Positions 18,157 to 25,975 of a stretch of DNA of 64,000 bases are shown here, piece after piece; the stretch's first letter is position 1, and the number at the start of each line of letters is the position of its first letter. The position numbers and the translations under genes are program-made. The stretch is from Bradyrhizobium guangdongense (GTDB taxonomy: Bacteria; Pseudomonadota; Alphaproteobacteria; Rhizobiales; Xanthobacteraceae). The notes beneath the pieces are model-generated. The model saw only the letters and a list, made by a program, of their open reading frames with translations. It did no database searches and had not been told where the DNA came from. The stretch is taken from NCBI RefSeq assembly GCF_004114975.1, contig NZ_CP030051.1, positions 4,340,001-4,404,000 of the forward strand, given 5' to 3'.

Positions 18157-18561
18157 GTGAGCACGTCGTCCAATCCGATCGAACAAAGCTTTGAGCTCGC
18201 AGCCTTGCGCTGCGCGGACCTCACGCCCCTCGTCTATCAACGGCTGTTCAGCGAGCGTCCTGAAACGCGGGCGATGTTCCGGTCGCAGGGCAGCGAGCTC
18301 GTGATGGGATCGATGCTTGCGCTGACGATCGAAGCGATCCTCGACTTCGCCGGCGAGCGCCGCGGGCATTTCCGCCTGATTGCCTGCGAGATCGCCTCAC
18401 ACGAGGCCTATGGCACGCCGCGCGAATTGTTCGTCGCCTTCTTCGGCATCATCAGGGACACGCTGCACGACCTCCTCGGCGATGAATGGTCGCCCGAAAT
18501 GACGCGGGCCTGGGATCGGCTGCTCGTCGCGATCGAAGCTTTCGCCCGCATTACAGCGTAG
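18157..18561 (+). CDS. Single-domain globin
   Basis: 134 residues, starting with GTG directly after the terminator hairpin. The pattern LVYQRLFSERPETRAMF, then IASHEAYGTPRELFVAFFGIIRDTL and GDEWSPEMTRAWDRLL is typical of alphaproteobacterial globin-family proteins; His in ASHEAYG is the likely proximal haem ligand. Possible roles are oxygen or NO binding. The FNR/FixK-like box 340 bp upstream would fit low-oxygen control, but the link is unproven. Confidence 0.8.
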   Translation: MSTSSNPIEQSFELAALRCADLTPLVYQRLFSERPETRAMFRSQGSELVMGSMLALTIEAILDFAGERRGHFRLIACEIASHEAYGTPRELFVAFFGIIRDTLHDLLGDEWSPEMTRAWDRLLVAIEAFARITA

Positions 18562-18685
18562 TTCTTCGCGCTGCACCACCGCTGCTGCGATCCCGCTGTT
18601 GAGTGACACCAAGTCTTGTGAGACACTTTGCGCCTCGGTTGCGCAATCAATGACGCGCCGACGACAAAATATATGGGAGCGAGCG

Positions 18686-19708
18686 ATGTCCGGGACGAAA
18701 GATTTCTCGACGACGAGGCGCGATCTTCTTCAGGCGGCTGCGACCGCCGGCGCCGCGACTGCCATCCTCGGCAGCATGGGCATAAACCCGGCACTTGCCG
18801 CCGAAGTCGGACGGAGCGAGAAGCCGCTGAAGGCGGCGTTCTCCAACGCAGGCCTCCAGGCCACCTGGTGCGCACAGGGCAAGCAGGCAGCGGAATTCTG
18901 GGGCAAGCTGTTCAATGTCGAAGTCACCTGGTTCGACGGCCAGCTCGACGCCGTGAAGCAGCGCGCGGCGATCGACAACATGGCCTCGCAGAAATGGGAT
19001 TTCGTCGCGATCCAGGCCTTCGGCATCGGCACGCTCACCCAACCCGTGCAGAAGATGATCGACGCCGGCACGCCCGTCATCGACATGGATACGCTGATTG
19101 CACCGCTCGACCAGATCAACGTCCACTCCTTCCTCGCTCCCGACAACGAATTCATGGGCGCCTCGGTGACACAGGCGCTGTGCAACGCGATGGGCGGCAA
19201 GGGCAAGATCATCATGACCCAGGGCGCGCTCGGCCACACCGGCGCGCAAGGAAGAGCCAAGGGCTTCAACTCGGTGGTCAAGCAATTCCCTGGCATCGAG
19301 GTGCTCGACACCCAGCCGGCCGATTGGGACGTCTCCAAAACGGCGCGGCTGTGGGAAACTTATCTGACGAAGTATCCGCAGATCGACGCCGCGTTCTTCC
19401 ACAACGACGACATGGCGCTGGCCGCCGCCAACATCATGAAAGCCCACAACCGCACCAACATCCTGATCGGCGGTGTGGATGCGATGCCGCCCGCGATCCA
19501 GGCGGTCAGCGAGGGCCGGATGTTCGCGACCGTCCGCAATCCGTCCTGCCGCATCCACGGCGGCGCGATCATCGCCGGCGTCGCGGCTGTGGTCGGCGGC
19601 GAGAAGAGCGGCCAGGGTATCCCCAAGAACGTCGTCACCGACGGTCCTGTCGTGACCAAGACCAATGCCCCCGGGATGCAGTGGATGGAAGACCATTTCC
19701 TGATCTGA
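18686..19708 (+). CDS. Sugar-type ABC transporter substrate-binding protein (Tat-exported)
   Basis: 340 residues. Twin-arginine signal TTRRDLLQAAATAG with the RR at residues 11-12, cleaved after NPALA. The body is a periplasmic-binding protein of the ribose/LacI type (AFSNAG..., FFHNDDMALAAANIM, ILIGGVDAMPPAIQAV). The start at 18686 follows GGGAGCGAGCG. First gene of a three-gene transporter with the ATPase 23 bp downstream. Tat export suggests folding before export. The ligand is probably a sugar, sugar alcohol or related small molecule. Confidence 0.9.
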   Translation: MSGTKDFSTTRRDLLQAAATAGAATAILGSMGINPALAAEVGRSEKPLKAAFSNAGLQATWCAQGKQAAEFWGKLFNVEVTWFDGQLDAVKQRAAIDNMASQKWDFVAIQAFGIGTLTQPVQKMIDAGTPVIDMDTLIAPLDQINVHSFLAPDNEFMGASVTQALCNAMGGKGKIIMTQGALGHTGAQGRAKGFNSVVKQFPGIEVLDTQPADWDVSKTARLWETYLTKYPQIDAAFFHNDDMALAAANIMKAHNRTNILIGGVDAMPPAIQAVSEGRMFATVRNPSCRIHGGAIIAGVAAVVGGEKSGQGIPKNVVTDGPVVTKTNAPGMQWMEDHFLI

Positions 19709-19731
19709 AATCCTCCAAGACCTGAACTTGC

Positions 19732-21234
19732 ATGCCTGAGGGTCGTCAGCCCATCATGGAACTGAAGGGCATCACGAAGAGCTTCGGCGGCGTCGAAGCC
19801 CTCCGCGGTGTCGACTTCGCGCTTCTCCCCGGCGAGATCCACGGTCTCGTCGGCGAGAACGGCGCGGGAAAAAGCACGCTGATGAAGATCATCGCCGGCG
19901 TGCACACCGAGTTCTCCGGTCGCTTCCTGATCGACGGCCAGGAGACCCACTTCCGCTCGGCGCGCGACGCGCACACGGCCGGCATCGCCATGGTGCATCA
20001 GGAGCTCTCGGTCGCACCCGATCTCACCGTCGCCGAGAACGTCTTCCTCGGCAATCAGCCGACCAACGCCCTTGGCCTCGTGCAGTGGCGGCGCATGGCA
20101 CGCGAGGCCGGCGAGCAGCTCGCCCGCTTCGGGATCGACGTCGATCCGATGTCACGGCTCGGCGACCTGCCGATCGGGCTCCAGCAACTGATCGAGATCG
20201 CCCGCGTGCTGTTCTCCGGCGCGCGCATCGTCATCCTGGACGAGCCGACCTCCGCCCTCTCCCCACCCGAGGTCGAGCGGCTGTTTACGACGTTGCGGCG
20301 GCTGCGCGAGCAAGGCACCGCCATTATCTTCATCTCGCATTTCATCGAGGACATCCTTCGCGTCTCCGACACGGTCACCGTGTTTCGCAACGGGCGGAAG
20401 GTCGCGGAAACCGCGAGCGACGCAACCAGCAAGGGCGCGCTGATCGAGGCCATGATCGGCCGCGGCGGCGAAGCGCTCGAGCACAGCTACACCGATGATC
20501 TCATGTTGCCGCGGCCGAGTGACAGCTCGGTCGTGCTGAAGGTCGACCAGCTGTCGCTGGCGCGCAGCCTCAAGGACGTCTCGTTCGAGGCGCGCGCGGG
20601 CGAGGTGCTCGGCATCTACGGCTTCATGGGCTGCGGCCAACAAGAATTGTCGCGCATCCTGTTCGGCAAGCTGAAGCCCGACGCCGGCACGCTCGCCGTC
20701 GAGGGCACACCGAAAACCTTCACCAGCACGGCGGCGGCGCGGCGCGCAGGCGTGGCACTGGTGCCGGAAAGCCGGCGCGCCATGCTGTTTCACCAGGAGC
20801 CCGTCTACAAGAACATCTCGATCAGCATCCTCGACCGCATCTCGTCGCTGCTGCTCAAACCCGCGCAGGAGCGCGACATCGCCAAACGTCAGGTCGAGCA
20901 GCTCCAGATCAGGCCGCCGGTCGTCGGCCTCGATCTCGGCATGCTGTCCGGCGGCAACCAGCAGAAGGTCGCGCTGGCAAAATGGCTGACCTACCCGCCC
21001 AAGCTGCTGGTGCTGTGCGAGCCGACGCGCGGCATGGATGTCGGCGCCAAGAACGACGTCATCAACATCGTCCGCGACCTCCGCGCCAGGGGGCTCGCGA
21101 TCATCGTGCTGTCGACCGAGCCGGAAACGGTGCTGTCGCTGGCCGACCGCATCCTCGTGCTCAAGCGCGGCGCGGTGGTGCGGGAATTCAAGAACGAGCC
21201 GGTCAGCAAGGACCGCCTGCTGGAAGCGGCGTGA
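19732..21234 (+). CDS. Sugar-type ABC transporter double ATPase
   Basis: 500 residues with two ABC modules, the RbsA/XylG type. First module: Walker A GENGAGKST (41-49), Walker B IVILDEPTSAL. Second module: a degenerate Walker A region (IYGFMGCGQQE) and an intact signature LSGGNQQKVALAKWL, as usual in this family. Energises import with the permease 12 bp downstream. Confidence 0.93.
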   Translation: MPEGRQPIMELKGITKSFGGVEALRGVDFALLPGEIHGLVGENGAGKSTLMKIIAGVHTEFSGRFLIDGQETHFRSARDAHTAGIAMVHQELSVAPDLTVAENVFLGNQPTNALGLVQWRRMAREAGEQLARFGIDVDPMSRLGDLPIGLQQLIEIARVLFSGARIVILDEPTSALSPPEVERLFTTLRRLREQGTAIIFISHFIEDILRVSDTVTVFRNGRKVAETASDATSKGALIEAMIGRGGEALEHSYTDDLMLPRPSDSSVVLKVDQLSLARSLKDVSFEARAGEVLGIYGFMGCGQQELSRILFGKLKPDAGTLAVEGTPKTFTSTAAARRAGVALVPESRRAMLFHQEPVYKNISISILDRISSLLLKPAQERDIAKRQVEQLQIRPPVVGLDLGMLSGGNQQKVALAKWLTYPPKLLVLCEPTRGMDVGAKNDVINIVRDLRARGLAIIVLSTEPETVLSLADRILVLKRGAVVREFKNEPVSKDRLLEAA

Positions 21235-21246
21235 CGGAGAAGCACA

Positions 21247-22275
21247 ATGGCGAGCAGTGAGACGGCAGCAGCGACGGATCAGCGCGCCCGGGGTCTTGCG
21301 TCCTTCCTGCGCTCGCAGATGCGCAACATCGCCCCGTTCCTGACGCTGATCTTCCTCTCCGCGTTCTTCGCCTTCGCCAGCCCCTCCTTCGCGACGATCG
21401 ACAATCTCGGCAACATCCTCACCCAGGTGTCGGTAACCGGCATCATCGCCGTCGGCCTCACCTTCGTGATCCTCTGCGCCGAGATCGATCTCTCGATCGC
21501 CAGCATCGCCAACGTCACCGGCATCGCGGTCGCCTACTTCACGCTGCAGGAATCCTACGTCAACATCGCCAACATCCCCCTGCCCGGCGCGGTCGCGATC
21601 ATCCTGTCGATCCTGCTCTGCGCGGCGCTCGGCCTCGTCAACGCGCTGGGGCTGACGGTGATCGGCATCCCCTCCTTCATCATGACGCTGGCGATGATGC
21701 AGATCGCAGCCGGCATCTCGGCGCTCCTGGTGCGCGGCCAGATCGCCTACAAGGTGCCGAGCCTGATCTCGACGCTCGGCTCCGGCTCGATCGGCGGCAT
21801 CCCCTGGATCGTCATCGTCGCCGCCATCATGCTGCTCGGCGGCCACCTGGTGCTGACCTACACGCGCTTCGGCCGCTACGTCTACATGGTCGGCGGCAAC
21901 CGCGAGGCGGCCGAATATTCCGGTCTCAACGTCAAGCTCATCCTGGGCGCGGTAATGATCATCTCCGCGGTGTGCTCGGGCATCGGCGGCATGCTGGGCG
22001 TCGCCCATTTCGGCAGCGCGCAGCAGAACGAGTTCGACACCTACCTGCTCGATTCCATCGCCGCCGTCGTGGTCGGCGGCACCAGCCTGTTCGGCGGCCG
22101 CGGCGGCATCGGCAACACCATCGTCGGTCTCTTCGTTCTCGGCGTGCTCAACAACGGCCTCGACCACGTCAACATCGACAGCTTCCTGAAGATCCTGATC
22201 CGCGGCCTGATCCTGCTGGCGGCCCTGGTCATCAATGTCTATGCGCAACGCTTGAGAGAAAAAGCCGCGGAGTGA
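21247..22275 (+). CDS. Sugar-type ABC transporter permease
   Basis: 342 residues, RbsC-like, about 8-10 membrane segments. Contains the family stretch EIDLSIASIANVTG and GGTSLFGGRGGIGNTIVG. Completes a binding protein-ATPase-permease operon. Ends 18 bp before the second copy of the 26-nt dispersed sequence. Confidence 0.93.
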   Translation: MASSETAAATDQRARGLASFLRSQMRNIAPFLTLIFLSAFFAFASPSFATIDNLGNILTQVSVTGIIAVGLTFVILCAEIDLSIASIANVTGIAVAYFTLQESYVNIANIPLPGAVAIILSILLCAALGLVNALGLTVIGIPSFIMTLAMMQIAAGISALLVRGQIAYKVPSLISTLGSGSIGGIPWIVIVAAIMLLGGHLVLTYTRFGRYVYMVGGNREAAEYSGLNVKLILGAVMIISAVCSGIGGMLGVAHFGSAQQNEFDTYLLDSIAAVVVGGTSLFGGRGGIGNTIVGLFVLGVLNNGLDHVNIDSFLKILIRGLILLAALVINVYAQRLREKAAE

Positions 22276-22293
22276 TCGGCCGCCAAAACGAAG

Positions 22294-22319
22294 TCGCGAA
22301 AACAACCCCATGCACAGTA
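22294..22319 (+). repeat. 26-nt dispersed sequence, copy B (downstream of the ABC permease)
   Basis: Exact complement of 8516-8541. It begins 19 nt after the permease stop codon, in the sense direction, the same placement as the copy after lolD. The rest of 22276-22549 holds no supported gene. Confidence 0.75.
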
Positions 22320-22549
22320 CAAATCATTGGGGAATTCGGCGCGGAGCGACGCGAGCCGGCGCCTTCAGCCGCGTTTGACACGTCGGGCAAAACAGGAGCA
22401 TGATGGCATCATCGCGAAGGGCCGTCGGCAGGATCGCCCGCTTCCCGATCATCCGTTGGGCGCGCAACACCAGCATCGCAAGCACACACTTCCAGCCGCA
22501 GCCAGCCTATGGCAAAGGCGGGCCAGGTCCTCCAGTCCAAGGTCATGCA

Positions 22550-22903
22550 ATGAACGTACCTGCAAATCTCGCGGAGAAGCTAACCACTTTCACCGAGCGT
22601 TTCTCGCCTCGTACTGTCGCGGTTTACAACGACAACGACATCATGGTGGCGAAGCTCGAGGGGCCGTATCACTGGCACAAGCATGATGACACGGACGACT
22701 TTTTTCTCGTGCTCAGGGGTACGCTCGACATCGAGCTGCGGGATCGGACGATCAGGCTCAACCCCGGCGAGGTTTTTGTCGTCCCGAAGGGAGTCGAGCA
22801 CCGGCCCGTGGCGCATGGTGAAGTGCACATCCTGCTGATCGAACCCACGGGCACGCCGAACTCAGGTGACAAAGCGACCGCCGCGCCTCGCATCGTCGCT
22901 TGA
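22550..22903 (+). CDS. Small cupin-domain protein
   Basis: 117 residues, one cupin barrel: YHWHKHDDTDDFFLVLRG as the first conserved motif and NPGEVFVVPKGVEHRP as the second, with His residues able to hold a metal. AAGG lies upstream of the ATG. Likely cytoplasmic, function unknown. It follows the sugar transporter in the same direction after about 275 bp, so a metabolic link is possible but not shown. Confidence 0.85.
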   Translation: MNVPANLAEKLTTFTERFSPRTVAVYNDNDIMVAKLEGPYHWHKHDDTDDFFLVLRGTLDIELRDRTIRLNPGEVFVVPKGVEHRPVAHGEVHILLIEPTGTPNSGDKATAAPRIVA

Positions 22904-22981
22904 CCCCGACGAATCCTGATCCTCACCGACGATTCGATCTGCTGCCAAGCACGTTCGCCTGGCGTCCTGATCGCAACTAGG

Positions 22982-23455
22982 TCAGCATTGCCCGATTTCG
23001 GTCCGATCCTCGTCGTCTGCCAGCGGCTCAAAGCGGCTCTTGAGCATCTCGAACGTGTTTCGGACGATGAAGAGGCTTCCGTCGAGATGCGCATTACGTT
23101 TATCGACCCGACGCCACGCTTCGTCTTCTGAGTATTCAAGATGGTAGAGCCGCGTGCGAGCGCCTAGGGCCAGAACAGTCGCCCGTGTCTCATCACGCTG
23201 GCGCCGCGACCAAAAACCGAAATCAAGCACGCCGTCTAAGCCAAGTTTCAAACAGCGTGTCCAGTTTTTGTCGACCAGGTCCGATACGCGCTGATGAAAT
23301 GCGGCAAATTGATCCATTGGCGGATCGTCGCCGTACAAACTGGTCATCCATTCGTCGTGACTGAAACGGATAGCCGGAAGCTCTTCCTCCAAGCGTCGCG
23401 CGAAGGTCGTCTTTCCCGCACCGAGGTATCCATGAAGGAGGTGAGCTGTAGCCAT
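22982..23455 (-). CDS. Small P-loop kinase-like ATPase (AAA_33 type)
   Basis: 157 residues. Walker A GYLGAGKTTF at residues 9-18, an acidic FSHDEWM after strand 2, and an arginine-rich lid segment (RRQRDETRATV). This matches zeta-toxin/polynucleotide-kinase-like single-domain kinases. No antitoxin-like gene lies beside it, so a toxin role is not supported. First of a run of small genes of unclear function. Confidence 0.75.
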   Translation of the reverse strand: MATAHLLHGYLGAGKTTFARRLEEELPAIRFSHDEWMTSLYGDDPPMDQFAAFHQRVSDLVDKNWTRCLKLGLDGVLDFGFWSRRQRDETRATVLALGARTRLYHLEYSEDEAWRRVDKRNAHLDGSLFIVRNTFEMLKSRFEPLADDEDRTEIGQC

Positions 23456-23535
23456 GAAGAATCCAATAAACGACCGCGATCACTTAGATCAATCAGAACG
23501 TGTAAGCCAGCCTCCTTAACCGCCGAGGAAGGAAA

Positions 23536-23610
23536 CATGTCCGGTTCGGGTCAAAGCGCGAAGAACTCAGGTTGAGCAAATCTGGTCCGCTCTGCCGCGA
23601 TGAGCGGACC
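23536..23610. repeat. Degenerate TGTCCG...GAGCGGAC repeat element
   Basis: Contains ATGTCCGGTTCGGGTCAAAG, similar to the left end of the element at 24871, and a perfect 9-bp inverted pair GGTCCGCTC (23584-23592) / GAGCGGACC (23602-23610). Probably a decayed member of the same family as the direct repeats at 24352 and 24881. Confidence 0.45.
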
Positions 23611-23661
23611 TCCGTCAGACACGTTTCAACTTCGCAGATGGGCCAAGAGGCGACCTGAGCT

Positions 23662-23988
23662 CTATCGAATGATGTTGGCCTCGCCGATAACGCCGGCCTC
23701 CCAAAGATAAAACTTCCCCTTCGCGGTGAGTGCCGAAGTAGCTTCTGCGCCCGATAGAAAAACGAAGCCAAGCGTTCGCCGTTCGCCCGGCGTCATTTCG
23801 CTTTGAAGCAGCGGATAGCCGTCCCAACCGTCGACTGGAGCCTTATTTGTGATGCTGCACGGACAGCCCCAGCCGAGCCCGACGGGTGACTTCCTCCCTG
23901 CTGCGTCGGCTGGATAGAGGTAGACCTCTGCTGTTAGGTCAGGAAGACCAAGTGCAAGGCGTTGTCTCAAAGTGGATTCTCGGGCCAT
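23662..23988 (-). CDS. Stand-alone EF-Tu domain-3-like protein
   Basis: 108 residues from the ATG at 23988 (a TTG at 24033 would add 15). The segment DLTAEVYLYPADAAGRKSP resembles the start of EF-Tu domain 3 (AEVY..., GGRHTP), and FYLWEAGVIGEANIIR at the end resembles its FAIREGGRTVGAGVV strand pair; MTPGERRTL matches the central PG turn. There is no GTPase domain. The role is unknown; binding of tRNA or of a partner protein is possible. No clear ribosome-binding site. Confidence 0.65.
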   Translation of the reverse strand: MARESTLRQRLALGLPDLTAEVYLYPADAAGRKSPVGLGWGCPCSITNKAPVDGWDGYPLLQSEMTPGERRTLGFVFLSGAEATSALTAKGKFYLWEAGVIGEANIIR

Positions 23989-24078
23989 CGGCTGTTCATA
24001 GCAAGCGTGAGTTGCGAAGTCTGCTCGGGCCAATAGGAGACATTGGAAAACAAAAGATGGTCGCCAACTGCGGCCGCC

Positions 24079-24294
24079 TTACCTCCATTTCGCGCGGCCA
24101 CTCCCGAAATCTGGATGCCGAGCCTGAAACTCATCCATAAACACGAGGCGGGCTTGGTTGAGAATATCTCGAGCCTCTTTCGAATAACCGTATTCCTCGG
24201 CTAACGACCAAAGGTCATAAACCTGGAGCATGAACTCTTGGTATCGTTCGGCTGGATCGACCAGATGGCCATACTTGTCTCGCTCACCCGCCAT
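24079..24294 (-). CDS. 71-aa hypothetical protein
   Basis: Soluble, charged, mostly helical peptide (MAGERDKYGHLVDPAERYQEF ... FGSGRAKWR is its span). The ATG at 24294 has GGAG at 8 nt, which supports expression. No family recognised. It is followed in the same direction by the EF-Tu-like gene, about 90 bp further on. Confidence 0.55.
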   Translation of the reverse strand: MAGERDKYGHLVDPAERYQEFMLQVYDLWSLAEEYGYSKEARDILNQARLVFMDEFQARHPDFGSGRAKWR

Positions 24295-24351
24295 AATCGT
24301 CTCCGAAAGCAACAAAGAGAGAGAGGAGCAGACCTCTCATAGGTCTGCAAT

Positions 24352-24447
24352 GGGTCAAAGGCTGCCCTCGGAGGCCAGCATGCCCTGGTCGATCATCTTC
24401 CCGGAGCGGACATCTCTGCGCTCAAGGCTCAGGTCAGCAACGGGCCA
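24352..24447 (+). repeat. 96-bp direct repeat, copy 1
   Basis: Matches 24881-24976 with five mismatches over 96 bp. Contains GAGCGGACATCTCTGCGCTC. The left inverted arm TGTCCGCTC seen in copy 2 is missing here, so this copy is truncated. Confidence 0.85.
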
Positions 24448-24481
24448 CAAGCTGACACGCGAGGCATCATCCGTCGCAGCA

Positions 24482-24760
24482 TCATGGCATTTGGCTGACG
24501 AATAGGATCATCAAGCCCAGCGCAAACCACACCAGTAGGGGTGCTTCGACGCGGATTGCCCAGCGGCGATAGAAACGCCCGGTCAAGTCGAAGTCTGTGG
24601 GGTCGGTTAGAAACGCAACGCTGCGGGAGCGCGACATCCATTCCCAAAATGTTAGATCTCGTCGAGGAAATCGGTGTTGGAGCATCTTGGTCAGCAGCAT
24701 GAGGTGAACCAGCCACAGAACTCCCGATCCTCCCAACCAAACATCGAACACAGGGCCCAA
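24482..24760 (-). CDS. Hypothetical two-span membrane protein
   Basis: 92 residues if the TTG at 24760 is used. One hydrophobic segment near the N-terminus (GVLWLVHLMLLTKML) and one at the C-terminus (LLVWFALGLMILFV), with a basic/aromatic middle (FYRRWAIRVE). No family recognised; the start is uncertain because no ATG with a good ribosome-binding site is present. Confidence 0.45.
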   Translation of the reverse strand: MGPVFDVWLGGSGVLWLVHLMLLTKMLQHRFPRRDLTFWEWMSRSRSVAFLTDPTDFDLTGRFYRRWAIRVEAPLLVWFALGLMILFVSQMP

Positions 24761-24870
24761 GGCTTTTCGTCCTCATCGAGACGTAAGTTTAACTAAAGGA
24801 GAAACGCAATCCAGAGCTGAGGTCAAGACTAAGCGTCCATGTCCGAACCGCACGAGCGAGTGGACATTCT

Positions 24871-24976
24871 TGTCCGCTCAGGGTCAAAGGCTGCCCTCGG
24901 AGGCCAGCATGCCCCGGTCGGTCATCTTCCCGGAGCGGACATCTCTGCGCTTAAGGCTAAGGTCAGCCACGGGCCA
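24871..24976 (+). repeat. Direct repeat copy 2 with inverted arms
   Basis: 96-bp unit at 24881-24976 repeats 24352-24447. Just ahead, TGTCCGCTC (24871-24879) is inverted as GAGCGGACA (24933-24941), giving a palindromic unit. This looks like a member of a dispersed Bradyrhizobium-type intergenic repeat. The remaining part of 24761-25011 has no supported gene. Confidence 0.8.
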
Positions 24977-25011
24977 ATTCCGGGCGTAAGGACGTTCGGT
25001 CTTAGGCCAAG

Positions 25012-25302
25012 ATGGCGCGCACGGCCGAGGAAGATGGCGCTATAAAGCCGCCGATGGGAATGATTGAACCCGGGACGAGATTGGGGCGACCAACCGGACG
25101 CATGGCCCAATTTTTTGGAGAGTTGCTCTTCTCGATAGTCGGCGCCTTTGTTCGGGACGTCGTGTATTCCCTGTGGCTGAAATTTGCGACCTGGCTTGAG
25201 CCGAAGATTCAGGGACGAACTGCAAAACTCATTATCGGGTTGCTTCTAGGAATTGGGCTGTTCTTCCTTATGCCGATCGTATCGGGGCTGTTGGGCCTTT
25301 GA
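25012..25302 (+). CDS. Hypothetical small membrane protein
   Basis: 96 residues from the ATG at 25012; an internal ATG at 25102 would give 66 residues that contain all recognisable structure. Two hydrophobic stretches: ELLFSIVGAFVRDVVYSLWL and AKLIIGLLLGIGLFFLMPIV. No family recognised and no strong ribosome-binding site at either start. Confidence 0.45.
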   Translation: MARTAEEDGAIKPPMGMIEPGTRLGRPTGRMAQFFGELLFSIVGAFVRDVVYSLWLKFATWLEPKIQGRTAKLIIGLLLGIGLFFLMPIVSGLLGL

Positions 25303-25306
25303 TCTC

Positions 25307-25402
25307 CTAAAGCGCATTCGGAAGGACTAACACGATCCCGACTTCCTGCTTGAGGATGCCCATGGCGATCGCGCCGACGTGGGAGGCTTGGTTGTTCTTC
25401 AT
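25307..25402 (-). CDS. Possible 31-aa peptide or gene fragment
   Basis: Reads MKNNQASHVGAIAMGILK and ends VLVLPNAL. The frame stays open upstream (FADHEDQAAEMKNN) to a stop, without another good start, and no ribosome-binding site is visible at a proper distance. May be the 3' remnant of a decayed gene. Confidence 0.25.
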   Translation of the reverse strand: MKNNQASHVGAIAMGILKQEVGIVLVLPNAL

Positions 25403-25588
25403 CTCCGCCGCCTGATCCTCGTGGTCGGCAAAGCGTAAAGCAAATATCGCTCTGCCTCATCGAACCAGATGCCGGCGAGCAGACCGTCTTCGAAGATGAA
25501 ATGCGGAGGCTTGCGACTTTGGCGCTGAAACGAGGCAGGTTGAACGAGGCCATTGGCAACGGCGACAAGCGATCCGGGAATGAGTTGC

Positions 25589-25930
25589 ATGAAGCGATTG
25601 CTGATCTTCACGATCCTCTTTCCGCCGCTGGCGCTGGTCGTCTTCAACACGCCTGACATGGTCGCCGGACGCTTTGGTCTGATGGACATGAACGCGCTCC
25701 AATCGGCCTACATTATCGCGGTCATTCCCTCCTGGCTCGTGGCTGCGATCGACTGGTGGCAGACCCGGCTCTGGGCAACGACCGTCGCGGGAGCCGCTCT
25801 CTGCTACGTGGCGGCATTCTCCATCGGATTTCCGTTCAGCGATGCCTTCTCGGTTCTGATGGTCGGGCTTGTTGGAGCGGTACCGGCCGCTGTGTGTTCA
25901 TGGTTGTCGAGGAAGGCAGCCACGAGGTGA
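25589..25930 (+). CDS. Small membrane protein (DUF5413-like)
   Basis: 113 residues with about four membrane segments: MKRLLIFTILFPPLALVVF, YIIAVIPSWLVAAI, WATTVAGAALCYVAAF and FSVLMVGLVGAVPAAV. Small MKR-initiated membrane proteins of this layout are common in Bradyrhizobium; the family name is a tentative recognition. Function unknown. Convergent with chrA downstream. Confidence 0.6.
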   Translation: MKRLLIFTILFPPLALVVFNTPDMVAGRFGLMDMNALQSAYIIAVIPSWLVAAIDWWQTRLWATTVAGAALCYVAAFSIGFPFSDAFSVLMVGLVGAVPAAVCSWLSRKAATR

Positions 25931-25975
25931 CGCCACACGCGAGCCCGCCAGCGCTGTATTCGCAGCCTGGTCATC

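Noticed and set aside
20152..22311. 719-codon open frame on the minus strand opposite the ABC transporter genes
   Set aside because: Full of Asp/Arg/Gln tracts without domain signatures; the plus-strand ATPase and permease explain the sequence.
22982..23455. Zeta-type toxin of a toxin-antitoxin pair
   Set aside because: The P-loop kinase fold fits, but no small antitoxin-like gene overlaps or adjoins it.
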